This document shows positions 1 to 9,267 of a DNA stretch of 64,000 bases, in pieces. The notes under the pieces are model-generated. The model saw nothing but the letters and a program-made list of their open reading frames with translations. It made no database searches and was not told where the DNA came from. The translations under genes were made by a program, and so were the position numbers. The stretch comes from ZC4RG30 sp963777735 (GTDB lineage: Bacteria; Pseudomonadota; Gammaproteobacteria; Steroidobacterales; Steroidobacteraceae). Where the stretch lies: assembly GCA_963777735.1 (NCBI GenBank), contig CAVZRQ010000008.1:868001-932000 (forward strand), in the 5' to 3' direction. How positions within the stretch are numbered: position 1 is the first letter of the stretch; every line of letters starts with the position of its first letter.

Positions 1-810
1 TTTACGACGATCACGTCCGCCGTGGGCACGTCGTCCATCATGCGGCGCTCGGCCATCTCCCGCTGCAGGGCCCGGATGCGGCCCTTGAGCTCCGGCGAGC
101 CCTCGGATTCCTTGTTCTCCTGCTGGATCTCCGTCGCGGGTCATCCGCATTTCCTGGTTGTACTGCCAGAGCTGGAAAGGCACGTCGATGGCCGCAATCA
201 GCACCAGCGCCGCCGTCAGCGCAATCAGGGCCTGCCCGGCTATCGACATGGCATGCCCGATGGCGGCATGGATCGGCTCGCCGCCCAGGCCCATGCAGCT
301 GATCCAGGTTGTACCACAGCACCAGGGCACCGGCGATGCCGACGATGGCGAACTTGCCCAGCGCCTTGCCCAGTTCCACCCAGGCGCGCAGCGAGAACAT
401 GCGCTGCATGCCCGGCATGGGATTCAGGCGGGAGAAATCCGGCGTCAGCGGCCTTGCCGCTGAAGGACCAGCCACCGAGCGCCAGCGGCGCCCCGATGGC
501 GGCGACCAGCGTCAGCACCAGCACCGGCGCCACCGCCTGCAGCGCCATGGAGGACAAGTCGCCGAAAGCGCGCGGCCATCGCGCTTTCGTCGAAGATCCG
601 CTCGCGGGTAATGGTGAGGCCACCGCGCATCATGTCGCCCAGCTGGCGCGCCACCGAATCACCCACGATCTTGAGCGCGATGCCGCCGATCAGCATCACG
701 GCTGCGGCGGTGAGATCGCGCGAGCGCGGAATCTGGCCGTCACGGCGCGCATCCTCCAGCTTCTTGGGAGTTGCGTCCTCTGTACGGTCTTGGCGTTCGG
801 TCTCGGCCAT
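1..810 (-). CDS. flhB: Flagellar type III export gate protein FlhB (3' end outside the window, frame-interrupted)
   Basis: FlhB is the inner-membrane switch protein of the flagellar export apparatus; its self-cleaved cytoplasmic domain changes substrate specificity from rod/hook to filament. The N-terminus (MAETERQDRTEDATPKKLED) is typical, followed by four hydrophobic segments at roughly residues 30-50, 85-105, 140-165 and 185-205, and a charged cytoplasmic linker. The reading breaks four times by one extra base, near 572, 450, 295 and 133; removing these bases restores a continuous FlhB match. The window ends a few codons before the expected NPTH autocleavage site, so that site cannot be checked. 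It lies 4 nt after fliR, at the end of the fliL-flhB transcription unit. Confidence 0.9.
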
Positions 811-814
811 CGCC

Positions 815-1593
815 CTACCCGACCGTCATCAACATCAGCGCGAAATCCATGGTTTCGCGCATCAGCGTGACGAAACCGGACTGCACCGCCGGCAGGCCCG
901 CCAGCACGATCAGCAGGCCGCCGATCAGCGTCACCGGGAAGCCGATGGCGAACAGGTTCAGCGACGGCGCGGCACGGCTGACCACACCGAAGGCGAGGTT
1001 CACGATGAGCAGCGCCGTCAGGCCCGGCAGCGCCACCATCAAGGCGCCGCGGAACAGCTGGCCGCCCCACAGCGCGATCTGCCACATGCCGTCGGTGCCC
1101 AGGCCGGCGGTGCCGATGGGCAGTGTGCTGAAGCCATCCACCATGGCCTCGATGATGGCGATATGACCGTTCAGGGCCAGGAAGGTCAGCGTGGCGATCA
1201 GCGTGTAGAACTGGCCGAGCACCGGCGTGCCGGTGCCGCGCAGCGGATCGACGTTGAATGCGAACGACAGGCCCATGGTGTTGGCCAGCAGCTGCCCGCC
1301 CATGGCCGAGCGCATCGAAGACGATCTGCAGCACGAAGCCGACGGCGACGCCGATGATGCAGCTGCTGCACCGTGATCACGACGCCGGCGCCGGAGAACG
1401 GCGAGACATCCGGCAGTGGCGGCAGCAACGGCGCCACCAGCAGCGTGATGGCACCCGCCAGAATGAGCCGGAAGCGGGCCGGCACGAAACGCGCGCCAAA
1501 GATCGGCGCCACCATCAGACAGGCGCCGATGCGCAGGAACGGCCAGAGCTAGGCGGCCACCCAGGCTTCGATCTGTCCGGTGGTGATTTCCAT
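815..1593 (-). CDS. fliR: Flagellar export gate protein FliR (frame-interrupted, one in-frame TAG)
   Basis: FliR is a polytopic inner-membrane component of the flagellar export gate with FliP and FliQ. The ATG at 1593 begins MEITTGQIEAW, followed by hydrophobic segments to the end. The total is 259 codons once two extra bases (near 1359 and 1298-1301) are removed, the usual length. Codon 15 is TAG (1549-1551), where relatives have an aromatic residue; one base change (TAG to TAC) would restore it. Several genes in this window end in TAG and an RF1 gene is present, so TAG recoding is unlikely. It sits 9 nt after fliQ. Confidence 0.88.
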
Positions 1594-1602
1594 CGGGCTT
1601 CT

Positions 1603-1873
1603 TCAGCCCACCAGACCCGGAATGCTCTCGAACAGCTCGCGCGTGTAGCCCACGATGAGCTTCAGCATCCACGGCCCGGCCAGCGTCAGCGTGGCGGCCA
1701 TCGCCACCAGCTTCGGAATGAACGACAGCGTCATCTCGTTGATCTGCGTGGCGGCCTGGAAGACGCCGATCAGCAGGCCGATGACCAGCGCCACCAGCAG
1801 CATCGGCGCCGACAGCAGCAGCGTGACTCTCCAGCGCACGGCTGCCGATGGTCATGACGGTTTCGGGAGTCAT
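1603..1873 (-). CDS. fliQ: Flagellar export gate protein FliQ (one +1 frame break)
   Basis: FliQ is a small two-helix export gate subunit that packs around FliP/FliR in the inner membrane. The start at 1873 gives MTPETVMTIG, and the two hydrophobic helices follow (LLLSAPMLLVALVIGLLIGV and an Ala/Leu-rich second one). One extra base near 1828 splits the first 15 codons from the rest; without it the product is 89 residues, exactly the family length. The internal ATG at 1839 would give a 78-residue product lacking the conserved N-terminus and is not the true start. It lies 7 nt downstream of fliP. Confidence 0.9.
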
Positions 1874-1880
1874 CGCGATC

Positions 1881-2647
1881 CTACTTGTAGAAGCTCGCGG
1901 CCAGCGTGCCCATGACCAGCGACCAGCCGTCCACCAGCACGAACAGCATGATCTTGAACGGCAGCGAGATGAGCACCGGCGACAGCATCATCATGCCCAT
2001 CGACATCAGCACGCTCGCGACCACCAGATCGATGATCACGAACGGGATGAAGATCAGGAAGCCGATCTGGAAGGCCGTCTTCAGCTCGCTGGTGGCGAAC
2101 GCCGGCACGAGGATGGACAGCGGCACGTCCTCGGGCTTCTCGAAGCCCTGCCCGCCGGAGATGCGCACGAACGTGGCGATATCGCTCTCGCGCGTCTGCT
2201 CCAGCATGAACTGCTTGAGCGGCACGGAGCCGCGCTGCAGGGCATCGGTGGTCTCGATGGTGCCGGCCATGTAGGGCTGCACGGCCTCGACGTTGATGCG
2301 GTCGATCACCGGCGCCATCACGAAGAAGGTCAGGAACAGACGACAGGCCGATCAGCACCTGGTTGGGCGGCGCCTGGCCGGCACCGATCGCCTGCCGCAG
2401 GATGGCGAGCACGATCACGATGCGCGTGAAGGCGGTCATCATCAGGAAGATCGACGGCAGCAGCGTGACCGCCGTCATCAGGATCAGCAGCTGCAGCGTC
2501 AGCGGAATAACTCTGCCCGCCAGGAGTGCCCTGCACGACCACCGCAGGAATACCGGGTGCGGCAGCCATGGCGATCGCCGGCAACAACGTCGCGCCAGCC
2601 ATGCAGATCAGCAGCGTGGCGATGCGATTCATTCCATTCAATTTCAT
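1881..2647 (-). CDS. fliP: Flagellar export gate protein FliP (two +1 frame breaks)
   Basis: FliP forms the pentameric core of the flagellar export gate. The ATG at 2647 overlaps the fliO stop (ATGA) and starts a cleavable signal peptide (hydrophobic core LLICMAGATLLPAIAMA), as is usual for FliP. Conserved stretches follow: LLPSIFLMMTAFTRIVIVL in the first helix, then GLSLFLTFFVMAPV after frame correction, then the C-terminal pair of membrane segments ending MGTLAASFYK. Extra single bases near 2507 and 2340 break the frame; the corrected product has 254 residues, as expected. Confidence 0.91.
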
Positions 2648-3096
2648 CGACCGAGGCTCTTCTTGAGCATGGCCGCAAAGTTCGGGCGTTGCATCGCCGT
2701 GCCATCGACCGGCGCCATCGGCGCGGCGGGCTCGGGCGGCAGGGTCTGCAACAGACTGACCTGACCACTGGCAACACCGAGCAGCAGGCGCTCGCCTCCT
2801 ACACGGACAATCACCGCACGTTCCTTGGCGCCGAGCGAAGTCTGCGCCAGCACTTCAATTCCGTTGATTCCAGCACCGGTGACGGCGCGCAGCCGCTTCA
2901 CCATCAGTGCCACGGCGAAAACCGCGGCGAGCACCAGCAGCAAGGCGAAGGTCACCTGCCCGATGCCGCTGGCGCTGCTCGCAGGCAGGCTGCTGGCCAC
3001 ATCGGGTGCCGCGAATCGCGGCGGTGCGGCGGTTTCCGCAGCCTGTACGCAGCGCAGGAAAAACAGGCTGGCGATGACCGACAGCTGGGCAATCAT
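2644..3096 (-). CDS. fliO: Flagellar biosynthesis protein FliO
   Basis: FliO is a single-span membrane protein that helps FliP assemble into the export gate. The chosen ATG (3096) gives 150 residues: a signal-like hydrophobic start (MIAQLSVIASLFF), a Pro/Ala/Ser-rich periplasmic part, one membrane helix (ALLLVLAAVFAVALMVKRL, about residues 55-75) and a cytoplasmic FliO domain with LAQTSLGAKERAVIVRVG. A TTG two codons upstream is an alternative start. The gene is intact, 20 nt after fliN, and overlaps fliP by 4 nt. Confidence 0.88.
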   Translation of the reverse strand: MIAQLSVIASLFFLRCVQAAETAAPPRFAAPDVASSLPASSASGIGQVTFALLLVLAAVFAVALMVKRLRAVTGAGINGIEVLAQTSLGAKERAVIVRVGGERLLLGVASGQVSLLQTLPPEPAAPMAPVDGTAMQRPNFAAMLKKSLGR

Positions 3097-3116
3097 CTTC
3101 AAGGTAATATCCCCGC

Positions 3117-3462
3117 CTAGCGCAGCTTGCGGATGCGTTCCGCGGGACTGATGACATCGACGAGACGGATGCCGAACTTCTCGTTCACCACCACCACCTC
3201 GCCATGTGCCACCAGCGTGCCGTTCACGAATACGTCCAGCGGTTCGCCGGCTGCACGTTCGAGTTCCACCACGGATCCCTGGTTCAGCTGCAGCAGGCTG
3301 CGGATCGGCAGCCGTGTGCGACCCACTTCCAGTGACAGCGTGACGGGTACGTCCAGGATGACGTCCAGATTGACGTCCCGCGATCGGCGCGATTTCGGCC
3401 ACGGCGGAAACGGGAGATTCGGCATCGGGCTCGGATTCGGCTGCGCCGCTTTCAGTGCTCAT
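3117..3462 (-). CDS. fliN: Flagellar motor switch protein FliN (one +1 frame break)
   Basis: FliN forms the lower rim of the cytoplasmic C-ring and docks the FliH-FliI export ATPase. The start at 3462 has a good ribosome binding site (AGGCAGG). An acidic N-terminal tail leads into the SpoA/FliN core (LDVILDVPVTLSLEVGRTRL and the typical end RLVDVISPAERIRKLR). One extra G near 3379 interrupts the frame; corrected length is 114 residues, too short to be a FliM-FliN fusion. Oddly, it follows fliL directly with 8 nt between: fliM, normally between them, is not here. Confidence 0.9.
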
Positions 3463-3470
3463 GCCTGCCT

Positions 3471-3978
3471 CTACTGCATCACGAAGCTGGTGAAGTACAC
3501 GGCTTCAAGGGCCTCGGGTTTCTGGCCCTCGGCGGCAATGATCTTGCGGACTGCGGCCAGTGCGGCATTCACGCAGCGCTTCCTTGCCTTCATTGGTCGA
3601 GACTTCTTCCACCTGCTTGTTGCCGAACAGCAGCAGCAGGTCATTGCGAATGATCGGGTTGTTGCTGTGGAGGAATTCCACGAGGTGCGGATCGCGGGTC
3701 ATCAGCTGCACGGCGATCTGCAGGAAGCGCGCGGAACTGCCCGGGCCGAAATTCACGACGAAGGGCGGATCCAGCGCCACGAACTGTGCCGGGAGTTTTG
3801 CTTCCGGCTCCGCATGCTCGGCCTCGGCATCCTTGGCCTCTTCTCCCTTGCCGCCAAATGCGAACCAGGCGCCGGCACCGCCGCCACCCAGGACGACGAC
3901 GGCCGCGATGATGATGATCAGCAGTTTCTTGCTGGACTTTGCAGGTGCGTTTTCTGCGGCGGGCTTGGCGTCGGACAT
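3471..3978 (-). CDS. fliL: Flagellar basal-body-associated protein FliL (one +1 frame break)
   Basis: FliL is a single-pass inner-membrane protein that surrounds the stator and supports torque. The ATG at 3978 is preferred over an upstream TTG because GAGG lies 8 nt before it. A short cytoplasmic tail is followed by a membrane helix (KKLLIIIIAAVVVLGGGGAG), an acidic linker, and the periplasmic stomatin-like domain ending AVYFTSFVMQ. One extra base near 3570 splits the last third; the corrected product is 168 residues. A sigma-54 element lies 39-54 nt upstream, making this the first gene of a fliL-N-O-P-Q-R-flhB unit. Confidence 0.91.
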
Positions 3979-4016
3979 CTGATCAGGCCTCAATCGTTAC
4001 TGACAGCCTGACTAGG

Positions 4017-4032
4017 AGCAAGGCTTATGCCA
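4017..4032 (-). promoter_or_regulatory. Sigma-54 promoter upstream of fliL
   Basis: On the minus strand the sequence TGGCATAAGCCTTGCT fits the -24/-12 pattern (GG, 10 nt, GC). The predicted start near 4006 leaves a 28-nt leader before fliL. The same TTGCT -12 box occurs at flgB, flgA and the FleR-like gene. Confidence 0.7.
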
Positions 4033-4088
4033 CCCGCTTGCCGATGGCCTTAAACGATTGATTTTGCGTGCTTTTCATGCCAAACCGC

Positions 4089-4134
4089 ACTGTGACACGG
4101 CGCACAGTAGCTGGCCCGCGACGGAATTCCGTCG
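4089..4134. repeat. Two inverted repeats in the fliK-fliL intergenic region
   Basis: A perfect 16-bp palindrome CGACGGAATTCCGTCG (4119-4134) abuts the fliK stop codon. A second inverted repeat, ACTGTG-8 nt-CACAGT (4089-4108), follows in the direction of fliL. Neither has a T-run, so a classic terminator is not shown. They lie upstream of the fliL sigma-54 element, where an activator or an mRNA-processing site could act. Confidence 0.5.
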
Positions 4135-5154
4135 TCAGGCCCAGGTGTCGAGCAACGCTGAACGGACGCTACGCGTGGTTGCCGCAATGGGGGCCGCTTC
4201 GACCGGCCCGCTATCGGTTCCACCGCTGGCAAACGGCACGTCGGCGCGACGGGCGTCCTGACGCGGCATCTCATGCGACACACCGGCATGACCCAGGGAA
4301 AGGCCGGAGGCCGCCAGCATTTCGCGCAGCCGGGGCAGCGCATCGGTCAAAGCCGCGCGGGTGTCCGCATGCTGTGCACCGAACCAGATGTTGGTCGTGT
4401 CCTGCGAGACGCTGATCCGCACTTCGAGGGGCCCCAGGTGTTCCGGTGTGAGGCTCAGGGAGCCTTCCTGCTGGCCACGCACGGACATCATCACCAGCCG
4501 TGAGCCAAGCTCATTGGCCCAGCGTGGTGATCCCACAGCCGAGCGGACTGCTTCGGGAAGATTCGAGACCTGCCCGGCTGCACTGGCTACCGCCTCACGC
4601 ACATTGGCATAGAGCGAGGGCCCGGCGGAGGATGGCTGTTCTCCTTCCGTGGCACCCAACTGCGCCGATACTTGTTCGAGCATCGCACCGATCAGGCGCT
4701 CACCCGATGCGCCACCTTCTGCTGCAGGTTCAACGCCCACTGCAGCATCCGCTTGCACGGCCAAAGCTGCGGCATCTGTCTGGGTGGCAACCGCCGCATC
4801 GCGCTGCGTGCCGATGCCCATGGCCTTCAACAGGGCCGCAGGCATCATCGCATTGGCAGCGACCTGCCCAGCGGGCTGTGAACTGGCTGGCAACAGACCA
4901 TCGCCGATGCCTTCCTGGGCGATTCCGGGATCCGTCGTGGCGGCGGCCTTGAAGCCCGTGTTGAGCAAGCCCGCAAGCAGGGCCAGTGCTGCCGCCGAGT
5001 CCGTGCCGTCGGGCAGGCTGTCCGGTTCCGTAGCGGACGCGGCCACCAGTGCCGCGCTGAAACCGCCCTCGCCCGCGGTCTCCCCATTCAGATCCTGTGG
5101 CGGAGCGCCGGGAAGTGAGGATTGTCCAATCGAGGCTGCTGCTGTGCTCATCAT
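4135..5154 (-). CDS. fliK: Flagellar hook-length control protein FliK
   Basis: FliK measures hook length and triggers the export switch through FlhB. The product has 339 residues: a long low-complexity Ala/Thr/Gly-rich N-terminal part (about 1-220) and the conserved C-terminal domain from about residue 225, with WANELGSRLVMM, LTPEHLGPLEVRI and an amphipathic helix before the end. It is intact. The ATG at 5154 overlaps the fliJ stop, so it is translated from the fliF-fliK message; it ends just before a 16-bp palindrome. Confidence 0.9.
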   Translation of the reverse strand: MMSTAAASIGQSSLPGAPPQDLNGETAGEGGFSAALVAASATEPDSLPDGTDSAAALALLAGLLNTGFKAAATTDPGIAQEGIGDGLLPASSQPAGQVAANAMMPAALLKAMGIGTQRDAAVATQTDAAALAVQADAAVGVEPAAEGGASGERLIGAMLEQVSAQLGATEGEQPSSAGPSLYANVREAVASAAGQVSNLPEAVRSAVGSPRWANELGSRLVMMSVRGQQEGSLSLTPEHLGPLEVRISVSQDTTNIWFGAQHADTRAALTDALPRLREMLAASGLSLGHAGVSHEMPRQDARRADVPFASGGTDSGPVEAAPIAATTRSVRSALLDTWA

Positions 5155-5610
5155 TGCTCCGACCTGCCTGTATCACTGCGCAGCGGTTGCCGCAGAGCGC
5201 GTTCATCCATTTCCTTCTGTTCCAGCCGACCTTCGTGGCGCCGCTCGTCCCCCTGCCAGGTGCCCACGACGGAATCCACGGCCTTCACCCGTTGCGCCGC
5301 GCCCTGCCAGAGCCGGGTGCTGCCTGCCACGCCGGCGCGTGCCTGGGCCACGATCTGCTGCCTGCTGGCGAATCGCGTCTTCCAGACGCGCCAGAAACAC
5401 CTGGAAATCCCGCAGTGCCAGCGCATTCCTGCCAGCCATTGCCGTCTGCTGGAACCCGCTTGCGTAGTCGGTGTGATACTGCTGCAACTCCTGCAGCCGC
5501 GCCTCCGCCGAAGCGAGGGTCTGCTGCGCGGCACCCATTTCCCGGGCACGATCGCGCTCAGTGCCACCCAGCACGCGCTGCACGGGAGCCATGCGTTCCG
5601 AACGTTTCAT
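5151..5610 (-). CDS. fliJ: Flagellar export chaperone FliJ (one +1 frame break)
   Basis: FliJ is the small coiled-coil stalk protein that fits into the FliI hexamer and couples it to FlhA. The ATG at 5610 starts MKRSERMAPVQRVLG. The product is almost wholly predicted helix with heptad-like Ala/Gln/Glu/Arg content; 152 residues after removing one extra base near 5361. Because of a separate extra base in the end of fliI, the uncorrected sequence reads through from fliI into fliJ as one frame; this is not a natural fusion. The stop overlaps the fliK start. Confidence 0.86.
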
Positions 5611-6960
5611 CAGGCGGCCCCGATCAGGGCAGTCAAGCTGCCGCACGCTGTCCGGGAACGACACCCGCTCGTGCAGGTCCTGGTGCAGGAATTCGCGGAT
5701 CTGTGCCTGTGCTGCAATGGCTGCATCCACCCGCGGATCCGCACCCGCGTGGTAGGCACCAATGGCGATCAGGTCGCGGTTCTGCTCATAGGTCGACAGC
5801 AGCTGCTTGAGCCGCCGCGCCTGCTGCAACTGGATGGCCGGCACGATGTCATGCATCACGCGGCTGATGGATGCTTCCACATCGATGGCCGGATACTGCC
5901 CGGCCTCCGCGATACGACGCGACAGCACGATGTGGCCGTCGAGGATCGCGCGGGCAGCGTCGGCAATCGGATCCTGCTGGTCATCGCCTTCGGTCAGCAC
6001 CGTATAGAACGCCGTGATCGAGCCGCTGTCGACGGTGGAGTTGCCCGCACGCTCCACCAGCTGCGGCAGCCGCGCGAACACCGATGGCGGATAACCCTTG
6101 GTCGCTGGCGCCTCGCCAATCGCCAGCCCGATCTCGCGCTGCGCCTGGGCATAGCGCGTCAGTGAATCCATGATGAGCAGCACGTTCTGGCCCTGATCAC
6201 GGAAATACTCGGCAATGGCGGTGGCCATCGATGCGCCATGCATGCGCATCAGCGGCGGGCTGTCTGCCGGCGCCGCCACCACCACGGAACGGGCGCGACC
6301 TTCCTCGCCCAGGATCTTGTCGATGAATTCCTTCACTTCGCGGCCGCGCTCGCCGATCAGCCCCACGACGATCACATCGGCTTCGGTGTAGCGGGCCATC
6401 ATGCCAAGCAGCACGCTCTTGCCGACGCCACTGCCGGCAAACAGACCGATGCGCTGGCCACGTCCGACGGTCAGCAGTGAATTGATGGCGCGCACGCCTA
6501 CATCCAGCGTGCGCGCGATCGGCGCGCGCTGCAGCGGGTTCATGCGCACGCCACTCAGGCGGGTGCGATCTTCGGAGTAGATGGGGCCGCGACCATCCAG
6601 CGGCGCTCCGGAGGCGTCGATCACGCGACCGAGCAGTTCCGGCCCCACACGCACGTAGCCGGCACCGGGGCGCGGTATGACCCGGGCACTGGGTTTGACG
6701 CCCTGCACATCACCGGTGGGCATCAGGAACAGGCGATCACCGGAAAACCCGACGACTTCCGCCTCGATGGACGAACCGTCGCTGGCCATGACCTCGCAGC
6801 GATCACCGATCGCTGCCTGGCAACCCACGGCTTCCAGCGTCAGCCCGATCATGCGCGAAAGCTGCCCTTCCACCGGAGGCGGCGGCAGATGGGTCGCCTT
6901 GCGGATGGAACGTTGCAGCTGCTCGTTCCAGGGCGTGGAGGGATGTCGTAGTGCCGTCAT
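5610..6960 (-). CDS. fliI: Flagellum-specific ATPase FliI (one +1 frame break near the 3' end)
   Basis: FliI is the hexameric cytoplasmic ATPase of the flagellar export apparatus, related to F1-ATPase beta. Visible features are the Walker A loop (GSGVGKS, about residue 176), the RecA-type segment EVKEFIDKILGEEG, the Walker B strand (VLLIMDSLTRYAQAQREI) and the conserved AYHAGADPRVD near the end. One extra C near 5628 hides the stop; without it the protein ends QLDCLIGAA after 449 residues, with the TGA overlapping the fliJ ATG by one base. Its start overlaps the fliH stop. Confidence 0.93.
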
Positions 6961-7622
6961 GCTTCGTCCTCAACCCGCGCCGGGCCGCGCTCGTCGCCGA
7001 GCATGAGCGATAGCGCCTCGTTCAAGCGTGTTTCGACCCGCGCATCGATCTGTGCGAAATCGGTATGAACACGACAGTCGCCGCGCGAAAGCACGGGATC
7101 GTCCACAATGGACCAGGCCTGCTCGGGCCCGGCGGTATTCAGTCTCTCGCGAACCAGGGTCGCGTCTTCCGGATGCAGCAGCACGCGTACGCCGCGTGCA
7201 CTGGCCGGCAACAAGCCAACCGTGTCGCGGACAATGCCGATGATCTGGGTAGGTTCGGTGCGCAACTCGCGCCGCAGCAGCGCCCGCGCCAGCGCGGTGG
7301 CCAGCATCGCGATCTGCGCGTGCACGGTGTCGTCGAGCTGGGCCAGGGGCCGCGACAATGCCTGCAGCGCCGATTCCAGCTGTCTGGTCGTGCCATCCAG
7401 TTTGCGCTGCCGGGCCTCGATGTCCGCGCGTGCTGCTTCCAGGCCTGCAGCCCGACCAGCGTCCTCGGCTTCCTGCCACGCGCGCCGCTCAGCGCCCTGC
7501 ATGTCCTGTGGCTTGCGAACTCCGCGCAACATGCCACCGGCACTGCCAATGGCGGGCGCACTCCAGGGCTGGATGGTGATCTCGCCACTGACTACCGGAA
7601 AATCAAGCTGCGCCACGCTCAT
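6957..7622 (-). CDS. fliH: Flagellar assembly protein FliH
   Basis: FliH is the homodimeric stator of the FliI ATPase and links it to FliN at the C-ring. The 221-residue product is intact: a variable N-terminus with WSAP, a long charged helix (about residues 45-110), and a C-terminal domain related to V/F-ATPase subunit E/delta (MLATALARALLRRELRT; VRVLLHPEDATLV). It starts only 2 nt after the fliF stop. In relatives fliG lies between fliF and fliH; it is missing here. Confidence 0.88.
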   Translation of the reverse strand: MSVAQLDFPVVSGEITIQPWSAPAIGSAGGMLRGVRKPQDMQGAERRAWQEAEDAGRAAGLEAARADIEARQRKLDGTTRQLESALQALSRPLAQLDDTVHAQIAMLATALARALLRRELRTEPTQIIGIVRDTVGLLPASARGVRVLLHPEDATLVRERLNTAGPEQAWSIVDDPVLSRGDCRVHTDFAQIDARVETRLNEALSLMLGDERGPARVEDEA

Positions 7623-7624
7623 CC

Positions 7625-9253
7625 TCAGTCATCCTTCTGGACCCAGTCCTTCACCACCTGCGCGACTCGCGCAGGATCCTTCGCGACAAGGCTGCGTGCC
7701 TGCGCGATCTGCTGTTCATAGGCCATGGCGCTTCCGGACCGGGTGGCCGGGGCAACGTCCTGGCCACCCGCGCAGCCGCCGCCGGCAGTTGCGGCGGCAT
7801 CATCATCACCTTGGTAGCGGCAGTCAGGTTCTTCATCAACGGGCGCACCACCAGCAGCAGCAGCAGCACCAGCACCACCAGGCCACTGAGCAGCTTCGCC
7901 ATATCGCGCACCAGCGGGTTCTCCCAGATGGGCGGGCCGTCGAATTCCTCGGCAGCGGCAACCTGTTCCGGCAGGAAACTCTGGTTGACCACCGACACGC
8001 GGTCGCCACGCGCTTCATCGAATCCGACTGCCTCGCGCACCAGAGTGTTGATGCGACCCAGCTGCTCCTCGGTCAGCGGCGTCTCGGTCACTTTGCCTTC
8101 TGCATCCGTGGCGCGAAGATTGTCGATGAGCACTGCCACCGACAGGCGCTGCAAGCGTCCCGCGGGCTGACGCGTATAGGCCACCGTGCGATCAATTTCG
8201 TAGTTGCGCGTTGCCTGCCGCGCGCTGTTGTCCGGCGAGGACGCTGCCAGGGCGGCATCGGTAGCACCCGCTGCGCCAGCTGCAGGCGCGGCGCCCGGCG
8301 GCAATGCAGTACCACCTTCCGGCGGCTGGTTCGTCAACGCGCCGGGCACACCCTGCGCACCGGAGCCTGACGCGGCTCTGTTCTTCGCTGGTCTGTTCGC
8401 TGCGCACGACCTGGCTCTCGGGTCGATACTGTTCACGCGCCTCTTCTGTGGTCGACATCTCGATCTGTGCGACCACCTGGGCGCGCACCCGTCCCGGGCC
8501 CAGCAGCGGCGCCAGCAGCTACTTCGATGCGCTGCGAGTAGTCGTCTTCCAGGCGACGCGCGAGATCCATCTGTTGCTCGCGTGCCGCGAATTCGCTGTT
8601 GCCATCCGGCGCAGACAACAGGCGCCCCTGGCTGTCCACCACGGTCACCTGATCCGCCGTCAGCTCGGGAATACTCGAGGCAATCAGATTGACGATGGAA
8701 TTGACCTGCTCGCGATCCAGCCTGTTACCGGCGCGCAACTGCAGCGTCACCGAAGCACTGACCCGCCTGCGATCACGCACGAAGGCCGATTGCTGCGGCA
8801 CGGCCAGATGAACACGCGCCGCCTGCACGGGTTTCAGGCTGGCGATCGTCTGCGCCAGTTCCTGCTCCAGCGCATGCTGGTAGCGCGCGTTCTCCATGAA
8901 CTGGCTGACGCCGAAGCCCGGATCCTTCTGCATGTCCGCGAATCCGCTGCTGCCTGTCAGCCCTTTGGCCGGCAAGCTTCATGCGCGCTTCCGCCACGAC
9001 GCTCCGCGGGCACCAGCACGGCGCCGTTCTCGAGTTTGTATTGAATGCCGGACTGATCCAGCGAGGTCGTGACCGCCGCCGCGTCCGCGCTGGCGGCATC
9101 TGCCAGCAGCACACTGTAGGTCGGCGCCTGCGACCACAGCGCAATGCCCACTCCGGCAGCAACCGCCGCCGCAACGCCAACCAGCAGCAGCAGCGGGCGC
9201 AGCCCTGCCATGCCACCGTTCGGCGGATTCATCGGTGTAGCTTCAGCACTCAT
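7625..9253 (-). CDS. fliF: Flagellar MS-ring protein FliF (about five frame breaks)
   Basis: FliF builds the MS-ring in the inner membrane, on which rotor and export gate assemble. The product has an N-terminal membrane helix (LLLLVGVAAAVAAGVGIALW, about residues 20-40), ring-building motifs (YSVLLAD; KDPGFGVSQFMENARYQHALE), a variable loop, a second membrane helix (LLSGLVVLVLLLLLVVRPL), and a C-terminal tail ending RVAQVVKDWVQKDD, which in other species binds FliG. Extra bases occur near 8995, 8970, 8519 and 8378, and one base appears missing near 7775. Corrected length is about 541 residues. It is followed directly by fliH. Confidence 0.91.
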
Positions 9254-9267
9254 TGACGGGCCTCATC

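Noticed and set aside
1549..1551. TAG as a recoded sense codon in fliR.
   Set aside because: RF1 is present and several genes in the window end in TAG; one substitution explains the case better.
3117..3462. fliN as a FliM-FliN fusion that would account for the missing fliM.
   Set aside because: After frame correction the protein is only 114 residues, with no CheC-like middle domain.
5203..6960. A single open frame joining fliI and fliJ, as if a natural fusion.
   Set aside because: One extra C near 5628 hides the FliI stop; without it the normal TGA overlaps the fliJ ATG, and FliJ itself is out of frame later.
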